Assembly: GCA_018398585.1 (NCBI GenBank)
Contig: JAGTTD010000006.1
Coordinates: forward strand, 880,501-944,500
Source: Simmondsia chinensis
Taxonomy: Eukaryota > Streptophyta > Magnoliopsida > Caryophyllales > Simmondsiaceae
Direction: 5' to 3'
Length of the DNA: 64,000 nt
The notes under the pieces are model-generated. The model searched no databases. It was given only the letters and a program-made list of their open reading frames with translations, and was not told the origin of the DNA. Both the position numbers and the translations under genes were made by a program. This document shows, piece after piece, positions 42,201 through 64,000 of this stretch. Each line of letters begins with the position of its first letter. Position 1 is the first letter of the stretch.

Positions 42201-45200
42201 AAGCAAAATGAAATTCTAAAAATTGAACTAAATTTACCCTCATTTTCTATCCCATTTGCTTCTAATTTTCCTCATTTCAAACACAAGAAACCATTTTCCA
42301 CCAAGTCTGATTTTTCTTTCTATGAAATTTTCCTGATTCCGAACACACCCTTAAAATTATACTCAGCTGACTTTTTGATTTATTGACCACAATATGATTA
42401 TGCTATCTTGTTTGTTCCCTATTTCACTGGCTAACCTATGAACTGATATGCCACAGATGCTTCTGTTTATGAAAATTATGCTGTTATATGATTGTAGTTG
42501 ACAAACGTATTATTCGTTTTCTGAGTTTCAGGTGATTCATGATATAAAGTATCTGGTTTCTGAGGTTTGTGGCAATTACCTCGAGCATGTGCTACAGCTT
42601 CTTGCTTCATGCCCCGCTGAAGTACTAGATCTTGTCAAAGAGAGTGTATTGCAGAGTGCAAAATCCTTGGAGAATATTGCACCGCTAGTGACGAAATCAA
42701 TTATAGGATCTCTAGTGGAGAAGTCTGTTGAGGTCAGTGGGATGTTTGGTCATTTAAAACTTACTGCATGTTTGATATAATGTTAAAAATATGGGGTTAG
42801 TCATTCCTCACATTAATGTAATAATAATAGAATTGTTCATTTTGGTTTAGTAGTTAGGTTTACCTATCCCCAAGTATGAGGTATTGAGTTTGAAGCTTAT
42901 CTCTCCCTCCTTCAAATGGTTGTTTCCCCACTGAGGGCAATATTTTCCTTGCCTTTGTGAAAGGAAAAAACAAAACGCAGTAACTGATACCCTCACAAAC
43001 TTACTTAGGTTTTGCAGATAGTAAAGTTTTCCGATCTTTTCAATTCTGGGTAGTGCAACACCTTTAACCTATATTGGGCATAAATTTTTTTCGCGGTGAA
43101 GTTTAAGGTTAAATTAGACAAGGGTAAAAGGTAGTTAATCATTACTTTTGGAGCCGTTAACCCCCTTTACTTTGAAACCAAACATACCCTTAATTTACGA
43201 GATTTGATAGCTGGTGGATGAAGTTACCACTCAATCTAAGTTAAGTGCCCAGGTGTTCTTGGTGGATGGAACCGATGGTACTAATGCCTTTCGTTCCCTG
43301 AACTCCAATTAGCGTGTGTGCCTGTATTCTTTGCTTTCCTTACGATTTGCTGACTAGAATTCTTGTATTCAGGACTTGAGACAGCTGAAGGGGATAACTG
43401 CCACATACAGGATGACTAATAAACCTCTACCTGTTAGGCATTCTCTTTATGTTTCTGGGGTTTTACGTCCTCTAAAGGTATGTATTCCTAGAGTTTTTTC
43501 ATTTAGGTCCCATTTAGTATCGTTTTCTCTATGCATCTTTTTGTTTTAGGGGAACTAGAATCCAAGTTTTGAAAATGGCTTCTTTCTGGTTTTTGGTTTT
43601 CAGCTTTTAACTTTCTTTGAAATTATGAGAAAATTAACAGCAAGATATCCAAAACCGAAAAAAAAAAAAAACAAAAAAGCCCAATTTTTAAAGAAAAACA
43701 AAAAGTTCAAATGAAAACCGATACCAAATAGGATTTGCTCCCTGTTTCTGTTTACATGTCCTACACATTTTTGTGTTATTTAAGTGAGGTTTTGGAGATT
43801 CCATCCTTGGATCTCTTGTCCTGGGCCTTAAATCTTGTTAGCCTTTGGCCTTTGGGACAAGGCATCATCAGTATATGTTCTATAATTGTCTTGACTTGTG
43901 CTAGTGAACTGGGTGGTAAAACGAGGATACGGATGAGGTTAGGGGACTGGAGATGTGCATGGAGCACTCAGTTTTATGAAATAATGAGCACGTCGCTATT
44001 GATTCAAATATTTGCATTGGTTATACATCCATGAATTAACATAATGTCCACAGGCTTTCTTGGAGGGAGACAGGGCAATGACATATCTAGATAGTGCAAC
44101 AAAAGAAGAACTTCTACGCGGTGCTGCGTTTGAAATTACTAGCCGGTATTATGAACTGGCCTCAGATCTTGTCAGTGTGGTAAGTATTTGTATTGATGTG
44201 CTATCCACAAATGTCCTTTCCAGATACCTGTAAGATAATAATAAACCGAAGTTTTTGCTTGTGCTTCCTAGGCTAGAAAAACAGAATCGTCTCTTCAGAA
44301 AATACGTCAAGGCGCTCAAAGGCGAGCTGGAGCGAGCTCAGATTTGTCAGACCACAATGTGTCTGATACCGATAAAATTTGCATGCAATTATTCCTTGAT
44401 ATACAGGTGCATATAAAATTACTGATTTTACTATTACTTGCATCTCTTTCATTGAATCAAATAAATCCATTACACAAGGTTATGCTGTTAATGTAGTAGA
44501 TTTTGAGCTAGCCGTTCTACATGTGGCCTTTATATAACTATGCTTTTATAATGACCATAATGTTGTCTAGTTACTAAACATGTTTATAAATGTAGTATTT
44601 GTGGACTATTAGAAGAGTAAAATATGGATTATTACGTAGCTATTCATTCAAATTTTCACAAACAACAACAACAGTCTCAGTGCCACAAGAGCTCCCACAT
44701 AAATAAGGTTTGAGTGGGTAAATGTATGTAGCTTTCCCCCTTTAGGGTGCTATCTTGAAGGGAGGTTGTTTTCGAGGACTCCTAACCTAAGGATCAAATT
44801 TTCACAAACATAGAGCTTAACATCTACTTGTTGCTTGCTTGCTTGCTTGCTTTTAAAAACCCAATCAGACCACCACAACCTACTACGTAACGTCTTTGTG
44901 ATCCTGCTGCCATGACACTACTGTTGTATATGAGTTGAGCCAAGCCCAAGCTCTAGGCTCAACTTATCTACATTTAATTTGACTCGGGCTCAGCTCAAAG
45001 CTTGTTGAGCTTTGAAACTTCAAACTTGAGCTCGAGTCTTGATAGGCTAAAAACGTCTGCATTTAAAACTTGATCAAAGCTCATTTAGGCTCAAACTTGG
45101 CTCTAAGCTAATAAATTGTATTAAAATAGGCTTGCTTAGGCTCAAGAGCCTATGAGCTCGTCTGAGCCTCGAGAACTTGCAATCTGGCTCAGCACAACAC

Positions 45201-45406
45201 CGCAATCGCTACTATTATGCACCCGGGAACTGCAATTTCGATTCCATGATTATATCTATATTATGACTGATGTTCTATATCTATATTTTAAGGAGTATGG
45301 ACGTAATCTGGCATCCCTTGGAATTAAAGCAGCAGATATCCCAGCATACAGGTCATTGTGGCAATGTGTTGCTCCTGCAGACAAGCAGAGTACCATTATC
45401 TTTTAA
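36299..45406 (+). CDS. COG2: Conserved oligomeric Golgi complex subunit 2
   Basis: 12 exons: 36299-36772, 38366-38572, 39273-39609, 40189-40350, 40477-40576, 41081-41284, 41373-41481, 42532-42732, 43373-43477, 44054-44179, 44272-44406, 45293-45406; 757 residues, close to the Arabidopsis length as I recall it. COG2 belongs to lobe A of the COG vesicle-tethering complex at the Golgi and supports retrograde transport and glycosylation. The N-terminus has the COG2 signature (NPLWFKKDLFLSPQFDPE, then the FVPFATLRQQLHLHLSSLK helix), followed by helical coiled regions. The C-terminus reads AADIPAYRSLWQCVAPADKQ, well conserved in plant COG2. The GC-rich first exon is typical of plant genes. The start is the only ATG in frame before the COG2 domain. 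Introns hold a TRIM, Tourist MITEs, an RTE fragment and a hAT fragment. Confidence 0.95.
37610..38115 (-). mobile_element. Degenerate TRIM retrotransposon in COG2 intron 1
   Basis: Direct repeats of about 180 bases (37610-37795 and 37925-38115) share AGGTCCA, an AAACTAATTGGCATTAG-like block, CTTCTTTCTCACAA and ACTCATGTGAAGTTCT-like ends. Between them CTCTAGTGCCATGTGAAAT resembles a decayed minus-strand initiator-tRNA primer site. A reverse-oriented LTR-like fragment is at 37140-37230, and another LTR piece at 36950-37016. Confidence 0.6.
39666..39875. mobile_element. Tourist-like MITE in COG2 intron 3
   Basis: Ends GAGCCTGTTTGG and CCAAACAAGCAC are inverted repeats; TAA is present immediately outside each end (39663-39665 and 39876-39878), the PIF/Harbinger duplication size. 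210 bases. Confidence 0.7.
40665..41030. repeat. Palindromic MITE in COG2 intron 5
   Basis: Left AAAGGTTATTTATGCAGTATCC and right CTAATGGCGTAGATAATCC are near complements, with inner TGTGTTAATTTAGTC and CTAAATTGACACAATA pairs. Confidence 0.6.
41690..42020 (+). other. Foreign-looking GC-richer insert in COG2 intron 7
   Basis: A stretch with higher GC and codon-like periodicity; two overlapping frames stay open for over 70 codons (41727-41945 and 41771-42031). It begins with a direct duplication of GCTACATCCCCTACTATTAT (41695-41725 and 41740-41770). It resembles neither the intron around it nor any gene I recognise; organelle DNA inserted in the nucleus is one possibility. Confidence 0.3.
42098..42350. 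mobile_element. Tourist-like MITE in COG2 intron 7
   Basis: Left GAATGTGTTTGAAATGTGG and right CCTGATTCCGAACACACCC are inverted repeats, with TTA immediately outside both ends (42095-42097, 42351-42353). 253 bases. Confidence 0.75.
42840..42960 (+). mobile_element. tRNA-derived SINE copy in COG2 intron 8
   Basis: Box A-like TTGGTTTAGTAGTTAGG and box B-like GAGTTTGAAGCTTATC, like the copy at 54122. Confidence 0.5.
43505..43735. repeat. Tourist-like MITE in COG2 intron 9
   Basis: Left GGTCCCATTTAGTATCGTTTTC and right GAAAACCGATACCAAATAGG are inverted repeats. Same family as 53176-53395 and 56953-57183. Confidence 0.6.
44664..44793 (-). mobile_element. 5'-truncated RTE end with perfect 16-bp target duplication
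   Basis: Minus-strand RTE 3' UTR ending in a TTG tail (plus-strand AACAACAACAACAG at 44664). The same 16 bases, TCAAATTTTCACAAAC, lie on both sides (44648-44663 and 44794-44809). The perfect duplication proves target-primed insertion into COG2 intron 11. Confidence 0.92.
44925..45175. mobile_element. hAT MITE fragment (AGCTCGAGCC family) in COG2 intron 11
   Basis: A run of GAGCTCAAGCCC-like units. The terminal TAGGGGTG ends are missing, so this is a partial copy. It lies about 120 bases upstream of the last COG2 exon. Confidence 0.55.
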
Positions 45407-45644
45407 TTTTTGTACTTTTTTGTTATACGTAGTGCAGAAGCACACCTTATATTAACGATCATAGCTTAATTTCCAATTATTTTCTGGGGTACTTGCAATT
45501 GTGTTATTGAGACTATTCAAATGCCCATTTTGTTCAAATGAATTTTTTTCGTGTTCCACTTTTGGGTTCATTTTTTGCAGGAAATGCTGATGACAATGGG
45601 ATTCCAAGTCAGGTAAGTATCATTGTACTGATATTCTATACTAA

Positions 45645-45790
45645 AATATGAAGATGGAGCTCGTGTAATGGCATCCGAATTCAAGGAGTGGCCTATGTTC
45701 GAATCTCATCAACCCTTTATTAGTGTAAAATGTGTGACGTTTGCCCCTTTCATACAAAGAACTCCTAAGGGTTTTTTCTTACAACTTATT
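45645..45790 (+). mobile_element. tRNA-derived SINE copy
   Basis: Box A-like GAGCTCGTGTAATGGCATCC and box B-like TGTTCGAATCTCATC with tRNA-like spacing. Confidence 0.5.
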
Positions 45791-46014
45791 TAAAAGGTTT
45801 TCATCAACCTAATTTCTTTTGTTTTCTTAGAAACAAAAAAAAAAAAAAGGAGAAATACAAAACATACATAAAAGTTGAACATTTATATAAGTGACCATTT
45901 CAAGTGATTAGTTCTCTTTTAAAATGTTAGGAAATCATTTCAAAGTTGATCGGAATAATTAATTAGTAGGACAAGAATCCTATATATATATATATATATA
46001 TATATAGGATTATG

Positions 46015-46400
46015 TATATCAAAGGTTCCTGTACTTTGTCCATTATATTAATTTAGTCCTTGTACTTTTAATTGTGTCAATTTTATCCTTGTACAGTTCA
46101 AAATATATCAATTTAGTTTTTGTACTTTTAATTGTATCAATTTAGTACTTATACAATTCAAAATGTGTCAATTTAATTATTTGGTCAAATTTAAGTTAAA
46201 TTAACGATGTAATTTTAAACAGTAAAATTATATTAAATGTAAGCAACTTATTATAAATTAGTCCGTATACTCAATTTAATCTAACTCATGGCCGTACTAT
46301 TAAAAATTTTATTCAAAACTTAACATGAATTTTTATCTAATAATTAAATTAACACACTTTAAATTGACATAATAGATAATATACAGGAACCTTTAGCGTA
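46015..46400. repeat. Palindromic MITE
   Basis: Left AAAGGTTCCTGTACTTTG and right TATACAGGAACCTTTAGCG are inverted repeats; internal TTAATTTAGTCCTTGTAC units are repeated three times with mirror copies in the right half. Confidence 0.7.
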
Positions 46401-46738
46401 AATAACTCACAAATATATATATAAATAGAAGAGGTGAACAAAGGCACCATTGCAGGAGCTCAAAATTTTATTAGTCATATTTTGCCAAGACAAGAAACAA
46501 ATATGGTAGGACTATTAAAGGTTGACAGCACACAATAATACTACTCAAACTATGAAAAGAAACCAAAAAATGACATGGTACTGACATAAGTTTAACTCAA
46601 ATCTTTCACCTAATATTTGAGCAATTATTGAATATCAACACAAATTCGGACAATTTTGTTGTGTTAAACACATGACATGACATGATGCGATTTGTCATCC
46701 CCACAATTCTCTAGCCTATCTCACTAAGAAAGTTTAAG

Positions 46739-47440
46739 GCATGTTCAGTGTCGTTTTCTAATTATAGTTTTTGGTTTTTGAAAAATTAAAAACAACTTTA
46801 GTTTTTCTGGTTTACGGTTTCCTATTTTAGTTTTGAGAAGAGAAATTATCATTTAAGTACCTTAACAATTGAGCATTTATCACTAGCTATCCTAACATTC
46901 CAATATATAAAAATTTTATTACTTAAGAACCTTGAAATTCTAAATTTTATCAACCAGATACCCTTTCTGTCAAAATTTGATATATTTTCGTTGGAAAATG
47001 CTAAACTCAAACATGATTCAACAATATATAAGTATCTTCTTTGGAATTTGAAGATCTATTTTGTCAAAAAATGTTGGCATGACACATGATTTCAACAATA
47101 CTAATATAAATAAACTTACATCAAAATTTGGTAAAGTTTACCATAATTCAATTAATGTTTGTTGAAAACATTGATAATATTTATATACATTATTGTAATC
47201 ATGTACTAAATTAGCATTTACGTATATATTTGTCAGATTCTTACAGAAAATATCAAATTGCATATGGGGTACCTCGATAATAAAATATTAAAAACCCAAG
47301 GTATTCCAATTCTATATATTGAAACATCGGGGTATCCAAGTGATAAGCAACCAAAAACAAGAAAAAATAATTTTCAAAATAAAGTTTTATTTTCTCAAAA
47401 GCCAAAAACTACAAACAGAAAATGTTACCAAACAAGCCCT
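46739..47440. repeat. Tourist-like MITE interrupted by a second inverted-repeat element
   Basis: The outer ends GGCATGTTCAGTGTCGTTTTC and GAAAATGTTACCAAACAAGCC match the 230-base family at 43505. The two halves are separated by about 500 bases (46850-47345) whose own ends, TTATCATTTAAGTACC and GGTATCCAAGTGATAAGC, are inverted repeats. Confidence 0.55.
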
Positions 47441-47491
47441 TGGATTGTTGTAGCCGTACCTCATAGTATGACTCCGTCTTGGGATTCAAGA

Positions 47492-49801
47492 TCATACCCA
47501 CCAAGTAATCGGACCCAAACCATCACAGTCGAGCGATCCCTGACACAAGTTCAATAACATCGGCAAAATTGTATTAATGCCAACGCCATAGCCAGAGTAA
47601 CACCATACCAAAAAACTAGCTCAAGTGGATAGAACTTACAGAAATAACCATAGGAGCAAAGGGTTTTGAGCCTTCCTCCTGTTCAAGGGGAATTGGAGGG
47701 TAAGTAACATCGACAACACGAACCCGGATCTCGTCTTCATCATAAATGTAAAAATCTTGATCACCGTACTTCCAAACCCATCTCACTTGGTTCTTGTTGT
47801 CAGGATCGGGCTCTGCTCGTGAAGGCTGTGGCATTAAGTAGGCTGGTACATATATGTCGTCAAAAGATCCGACAGACAAACGCAATCCATTCAAGTTTGA
47901 TTCTTTAAGTTTTGCAGAAATGGTTTCTCCCACAAATGGACGGAACATGATCATTCTAAACACGACCTGCAATAAAAGACTCGAGGAAGAATGGAACCCC
48001 ATTTTTTCAATCGGTAAAAGAAATATTATTAAGAAAGAACGTACAAAGAGCTAAAAATAAAATGTTCTAAAAAACACAACCACAACATAAAAAAGAAAAC
48101 TAAGAACTAATAACATAAAACCCTTTAATCCCTTTGCAGGTAAGCTAACACTAGGTCGATGAAAAACTCAACGTTCAGCAGCAAATGGGAAAAGACCCTA
48201 AAATCAAAAAAGACCCACTTCAAAGTTGAGATTCAGCCTTATGTCGCTTCGATTGTATTGAAAGTAATAAAAACCCACTTCAAAGTTAAAAATGGTTGCT
48301 AATATACACAATTCAGGCTACAGCAGCACAACAAGAAAAAAACTGAGATGGCTACTCAAGGGATAATGACTTAAGGATTGGTAATTCAGTCCATATAGCC
48401 TCCACTCCCTTCCTTGATTTCTACATTATCGCTTCACCTCCCCTCCTTTAAACCTTCACTTATAAAATATTTAATTTATAATAAGATTAACTCTCTTATC
48501 TTAATTTAACTGTACATTAGTCATGTCATTACATAGGTGAACTCTATTTTTTATTTATGTTAATAATATAATCTATCAAGGGAGTTGTTATTTACATGAA
48601 AAAAATTATTATTGTCAAAGCAATGATGGGACTTACTAACAATAAGAGCCACAAAATTGCCTCGAAAACTACGATCTTGCTCTAGCAATAACAATTTTGC
48701 ACTAGCAATAACACTATCCTTTATAAACTATAACATATAAATAAATATGAAAACTCTAGTTTTCACATAAATCCAACATTAGGTTGTATGGCAAAGGCAA
48801 TGGATGAATGCTAATCACATTTCCTCTCTCCCTAAACCTCTTTTTCTCTTCTCCCTCAATTTCTACTTTCTTTGCCCCCAATTTTCCTGGTTTTGTCTAT
48901 CAAATTCATCGAGTGACATATCTTCCTAACAATGAAAACCACCAACGGAGATGAGAAAACACAATAAAATTTCAATTTAAGGGCTTCAAGTAGAACACAA
49001 CAAATGATATCAAGAAAATCAATGAAAAAAAATAGGAGATTCAAAAGCAAACGAATTATCTACTCCGTTCATCCCTAATATTTGTAAATTTATTCAAATT
49101 AGTCCTTATCTTTTCTTTTATTCAAAATAGTTCCTAATATTGTTATTCAAATTGGTCCCCCACCCTTTTTCTTGTTCAAAATAATTTTTAATGTTTTATT
49201 TTATGACAATATGGTTCCTCATCTTCTATATTTTTACCTAATTCAATCACTAGATAAGCGATCAATTTTGTTCAAAAAGAACATTAGGGTCCATTTTGAA
49301 CAAAAGAAAAGACAAATGAAACTTTGAACAAACCTACAAACATTAAGGCCTATTTTGAACCAAAAAAAAGATGAAGGACCAATTTGAACGAACATACAAA
49401 CATTAGGGACTGTTTTGAACAAAAGAAAAGATGAAGAACCAATTTGAACGAACCTAAGAAACTATTTTGAACAAAGAAAAAGAGACAACTTTAAACAAAC
49501 ATACAAACTAACTCGATAATAAACAGACCTTGTATGTGGGAGCTCCTTCACTAGGCAACACGAATCCACCCTCAATCGACTGAATATCGTAAACCGATAC
49601 ACAAAGCCCTAATTTCGGAATTACCTTCACATAAAAACAAAAATTAGGGTTCATAGAAAGCAAATTAAAGCGAAATAAAAGCGGAATTACCTTGTCGAGG
49701 AAGATAGATTCGAGCTGGCCTCTAATGGCGTCATCGAGAGGAAGATCGAGCAGGCTGGGAGGTAACCGCAATTTGTGTTCTAATTGGCCTAATACGAACA
49801 T
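47492..49801 (-). CDS. RPC8: DNA-directed RNA polymerase III subunit RPC8 (Rpc25, Rpb7-like)
   Basis: Four exons on the minus strand: 49801-49691, 49624-49529, 47966-47640, 47539-47492; 193 residues. Rpc25 forms the Pol III stalk with Rpc17 and acts in initiation at tRNA and 5S genes in the nucleus. Residues 1-80 are the Rpb7-like N-terminal fold (MFVLGQLEHKLRLPPSLLD at the start). The remainder is the OB-fold RNA-binding domain (FDDIYVPAYLMPQPSRAEPD, then the YPPIPLEQEEG region). The last 48-nt exon encodes GSLDCDGLGPITWWV, the conserved Pol III-specific tail. Intron 1 is 66 nt, in frame and free of stops. An in-frame upstream ATG at 49987 would add 62 residues; the 49801 start is preferred because MFVL is the family N-terminus. 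Confidence 0.93.
49065..49500. repeat. Inverted-repeat/minisatellite element in RPC8 intron 2
   Basis: The right half has four or five diverged units containing GAACAAAAGAAAAGATGAA and GGACCAATTTGAACGAAC; the left half carries the complements. Related to 1890-2260. Confidence 0.55.
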
Positions 49802-49864
49802 TTTTTGCCCTGATTTTTTACCTTGCCGGAGAAATTCTTCAAGGAAGAGAAAGAGGAATGTGCT

Positions 49865-49885
49865 GGCGGCGGCGGCGGCGGCGGC
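49865..49885 (-). repeat. GGC/GCC trinucleotide repeat in the RPC8 leader
   Basis: About seven GGC units on the plus strand upstream of the RPC8 start, followed by a GA-rich tract at 49903-49942. On the minus strand this reads as GCC and CT repeats in the presumed 5' UTR. Confidence 0.8.
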
Positions 49886-49987
49886 AGTTGGTACCTGGAG
49901 AGAGAAAGCAGAGAGAGAGAGAGCGAGAGAGAGAAGGAGAGGGGAGGGTTTTGGAGGGAAAGAGTTTTGAGGGGAGGAAATTATCAT

Positions 49988-50404
49988 TTAAAACAGCCCC
50001 GAGTTTTTAATATTTTTCTTTTTAAGTACTTAATTTTTTTAATACATACAGTACGATATCTTAATGTCCCAAAAATTATATATAAACATTATTGGTTAAA
50101 TTTTACTAACAAATGCAAATACAATACATAATTATATATGAATTATTTTAGTATTTCTAAAAAACTTAGCAAATTACAAAGAAATTTAACGTATCTTATA
50201 AATATATCTCCATATTATTAAAATTATGTATTATATCAATATTTTTTATTAGAAAAATAATCAAATTTTGAGAGAAGGTATTCTAAAACTTATTTCACAT
50301 CAACATTTCCTAACAAAATTCATGTAATTCTAACAAAAGATGCTTTATTAATGAATTGATTATTTACTTGCAAGTGTACATGCACCCATCCTTAATTGGA
50401 TCAA
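49988..50404. other. AT-rich upstream region of RPC8
   Basis: No gene or clear element; probable promoter area of RPC8 next to 49988-50100. No obvious core motif was found. Confidence 0.4.
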
Positions 50405-50540
50405 ATAAAAGGTTGGAAAACCTCGAAAACAGTCTCTCGTCAGGGTCTTACCATGATGGGGTAAAACTGCGTACATCATTCCCCTCCCAGACCCTACACG
50501 ACCGAGAGCCCTTCGGGCACTGAATTTGTTGTTGTTTTTG
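50405..50540 (+). mobile_element. RTE-type LINE 3'-end fragment
   Basis: Has the AACTGCGTACATC and CCCAGACCCTAC blocks, GAGAGCCCTTCGGGCACTG, and a TTGTTGTTG tail at 50526-50540. 5'-truncated; no clear target duplication. Confidence 0.75.
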
Positions 50541-50725
50541 TTCTCTAGCATTCATTCAGAAAAGAAATATTCCCATAATCAAGTCATAATTCATGAGGAT
50601 ATTTTCCAGTCTCAATTCCTAATGCATCATCATCTCTGTAAGTTCTCAGTACTCGACCATAGTTGACTTTCAATAGAACGTAATTCATTAACATTCACAG
50701 TAATAGTACCTAAGTAATAAATATA

Positions 50726-50978
50726 CAACAACAACAACAAACCCAGTGCCTCAAAGACTTCCGCATAAGCAGGATCTGGAAGCGGTGGATGTACATAGCC
50801 TTACTCCTTCAGGATATAACCCTACCGAGAGGCTATTTCCGAGGACCCCTAATCTTATATGATTGGCAACGCAAAGACTTCCCAGGAGGTCACCCATCGT
50901 AATACTACTCTCGCCCAAGCACGCTTAACTTCAGAGTTCTAATGAGATCCAGTTACATTAGTGCCTGATAAATGAACC
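50726..50978 (-). mobile_element. 5S rRNA-derived SINE (SINE3-type) with RTE tail and target duplication
   Basis: On the minus strand the 5' part (about 50970-50863) is a nearly full-length 5S rRNA-like sequence, including the internal promoter: box A/IE with AAGTTAAGCGTGCTTGGG (50914-50931) and box C with GATGGGTGACCTCCTGGGA (50880-50898). It runs directly into the RTE 3' UTR (about 50860-50742) and a TTG tail (50726-50741). Flanks CTAAGTAATAAATATA (50710-50725) and TTAAGTGATAAATATA (50979-50994) match at 14 of 16. This is the architecture of a 5S-derived SINE: Pol III head plus LINE tail for mobilisation. It is not a functional 5S gene, since the first bases are diverged and no T-run terminator follows the 5S part. 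Confidence 0.88.
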
Positions 50979-50994
50979 TTAAGTGATAAATATA

Positions 50995-51399
50995 TATATA
51001 TACTTTATTTACTATATATTTTACGCCAACAGATTCTTTCGGGCTACATTAATTTTCACCATGAATCTACATATAAAATCAAACTTTGTTAATGACAAAG
51101 TGCAGAGCAAAACTCAATACAAACTATAATGTAAAAACCACTCTCAATATACCATTTCTCCTCCTAGAAACAATACAAAGAAATGTGCTAATACTGTCAA
51201 AATTTGATCAAATTCATCTTTCACTGTACAAAATCTAATTCACCTGACCATGAAGCATGCAAATTTGCAGCTCAAACCCAACATTCAGAACATCGTGCTC
51301 ATGTAGTATTATCGCGACTGGCATCAACGGAAGATAACTCTTCAGGATGGCGGACCGACCTCATGATATGAGGGTTCTTTTCCTTTTTAAATTGTAATT
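50995..51399. other. 3' flank of the RNase J gene
   Basis: AT-rich at first, then the probable 3' UTR of the minus-strand RNase J gene. No other gene is visible. Confidence 0.45.
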
Positions 51400-63838
<12,439 letters not shown>

Positions 63839-64000
63839 CTGAAAGCAAACCGAAAGGCATCAAAACCACCCAAACCAGAATTTAAGAGACATAAGAGAAA
63901 TGACCGGAGCCACCAATTCATAATCTTGACTATTAAACCATAGCATATTTGCTACACTAAGACAATTTCTTTTCTTATAAAAAATTTAAAATCTATACAG
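63839..64000. other. Intron or upstream sequence of RNase J
   Basis: The exon ending at 63838 opens with two bases of a split codon after a CTTTCAG acceptor, so a further 5' exon must exist. None is recognisable in the last 162 bases. Confidence 0.5.

Larger units (their letters stand above)
45407..47491. other. Intergenic region between convergent COG2 and RPC8 genes
   Basis: Holds the two 3' flanks, a SINE copy with a GTTCGAATCTC box B (45645-45790), a TA run (45981-46007), a palindromic MITE (46015-46400) and a nested MITE pair (46739-47440). No additional gene is visible. Confidence 0.6.

Noticed and set aside
45578..45613. Exon-like stretch GCAG|GAAATGCTGATGACAATGGG...CAG|GTAAGT after the COG2 stop
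   Set aside because: It has good splice borders, but COG2 already ends with its conserved C-terminus at 45406 and the short peptide matches nothing I know. It may be a 3' UTR exon at most.
49692..49970. Plus-strand ORF antisense to RPC8 exon 1
   Set aside because: It is the complement of a conserved coding exon and of GCC/CT repeats; no domain or start context supports it.
50863..50970. Functional 5S rRNA gene
   Set aside because: Several changes from plant 5S, no T-run terminator after the 5S part, fusion to an RTE tail and a target duplication all point to a retroposed element.

Overview
This window looks like nuclear DNA of a flowering plant, most likely a eudicot. The five protein genes all have plant-type sequences and GT-AG introns, many introns are long and AT-rich, and transposable-element debris is dense (RTE-type LINE ends with TTG-repeat tails, tRNA-derived and 5S-derived SINEs, TRIMs, and hAT- and Tourist-like MITEs). 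There is no bacterial operon structure, phage or CRISPR array. Exon structures were built by hand: every junction below has GT/AG borders and keeps the reading frame, but none was checked against transcripts.

Layout. (1) 484-8437 (+): a 164-residue SAP-domain protein in six exons, one of only 46 nt. (2) 8438-15478: a transposon-rich intergenic region with RTE ends, a hAT MITE nested in a SINE, a TRIM, and a four-copy AT-rich tandem repeat split by a LINE. (3) 15479-33890 (+): an FHA plus AAA ATPase of 1221 residues in 28 exons. (4) 36299-45406 (+): COG2, a Golgi tethering-complex subunit, 757 residues in 12 exons. (5) 47492-49801 (-): RPC8/Rpc25, an RNA polymerase III subunit, 193 residues in four exons. 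(6) 51400-63838 (-): the C-terminal 816 residues of RNase J in 16 exons, with a plant-type C-terminal trihelix-like domain; its 5' exons lie beyond base 64000.

The genes do not form a pathway; they are unrelated housekeeping genes. From memory, AAA/COG2 relatives are close neighbours on Arabidopsis chromosome 4, and RNase J and the SAP protein are near each other on chromosome 5. The window may therefore keep an ancestral order that later split; this needs checking.

The most unusual items are: a compact element at 50726-50978 that joins a nearly complete 5S rRNA-like head, with its internal Pol III promoter boxes, to an RTE LINE tail and is bounded by a target-site duplication (a SINE3-type element); a 66-bp in-frame, stop-free intron in the RPC8 gene flanked by a 12-bp direct repeat, as expected for intron gain by tandem duplication; a hAT MITE inside a SINE whose uninterrupted paralog 0.5 kb away shows the empty site; and several very recent-looking 5'-truncated RTE insertions with perfect 16-18 bp duplications.
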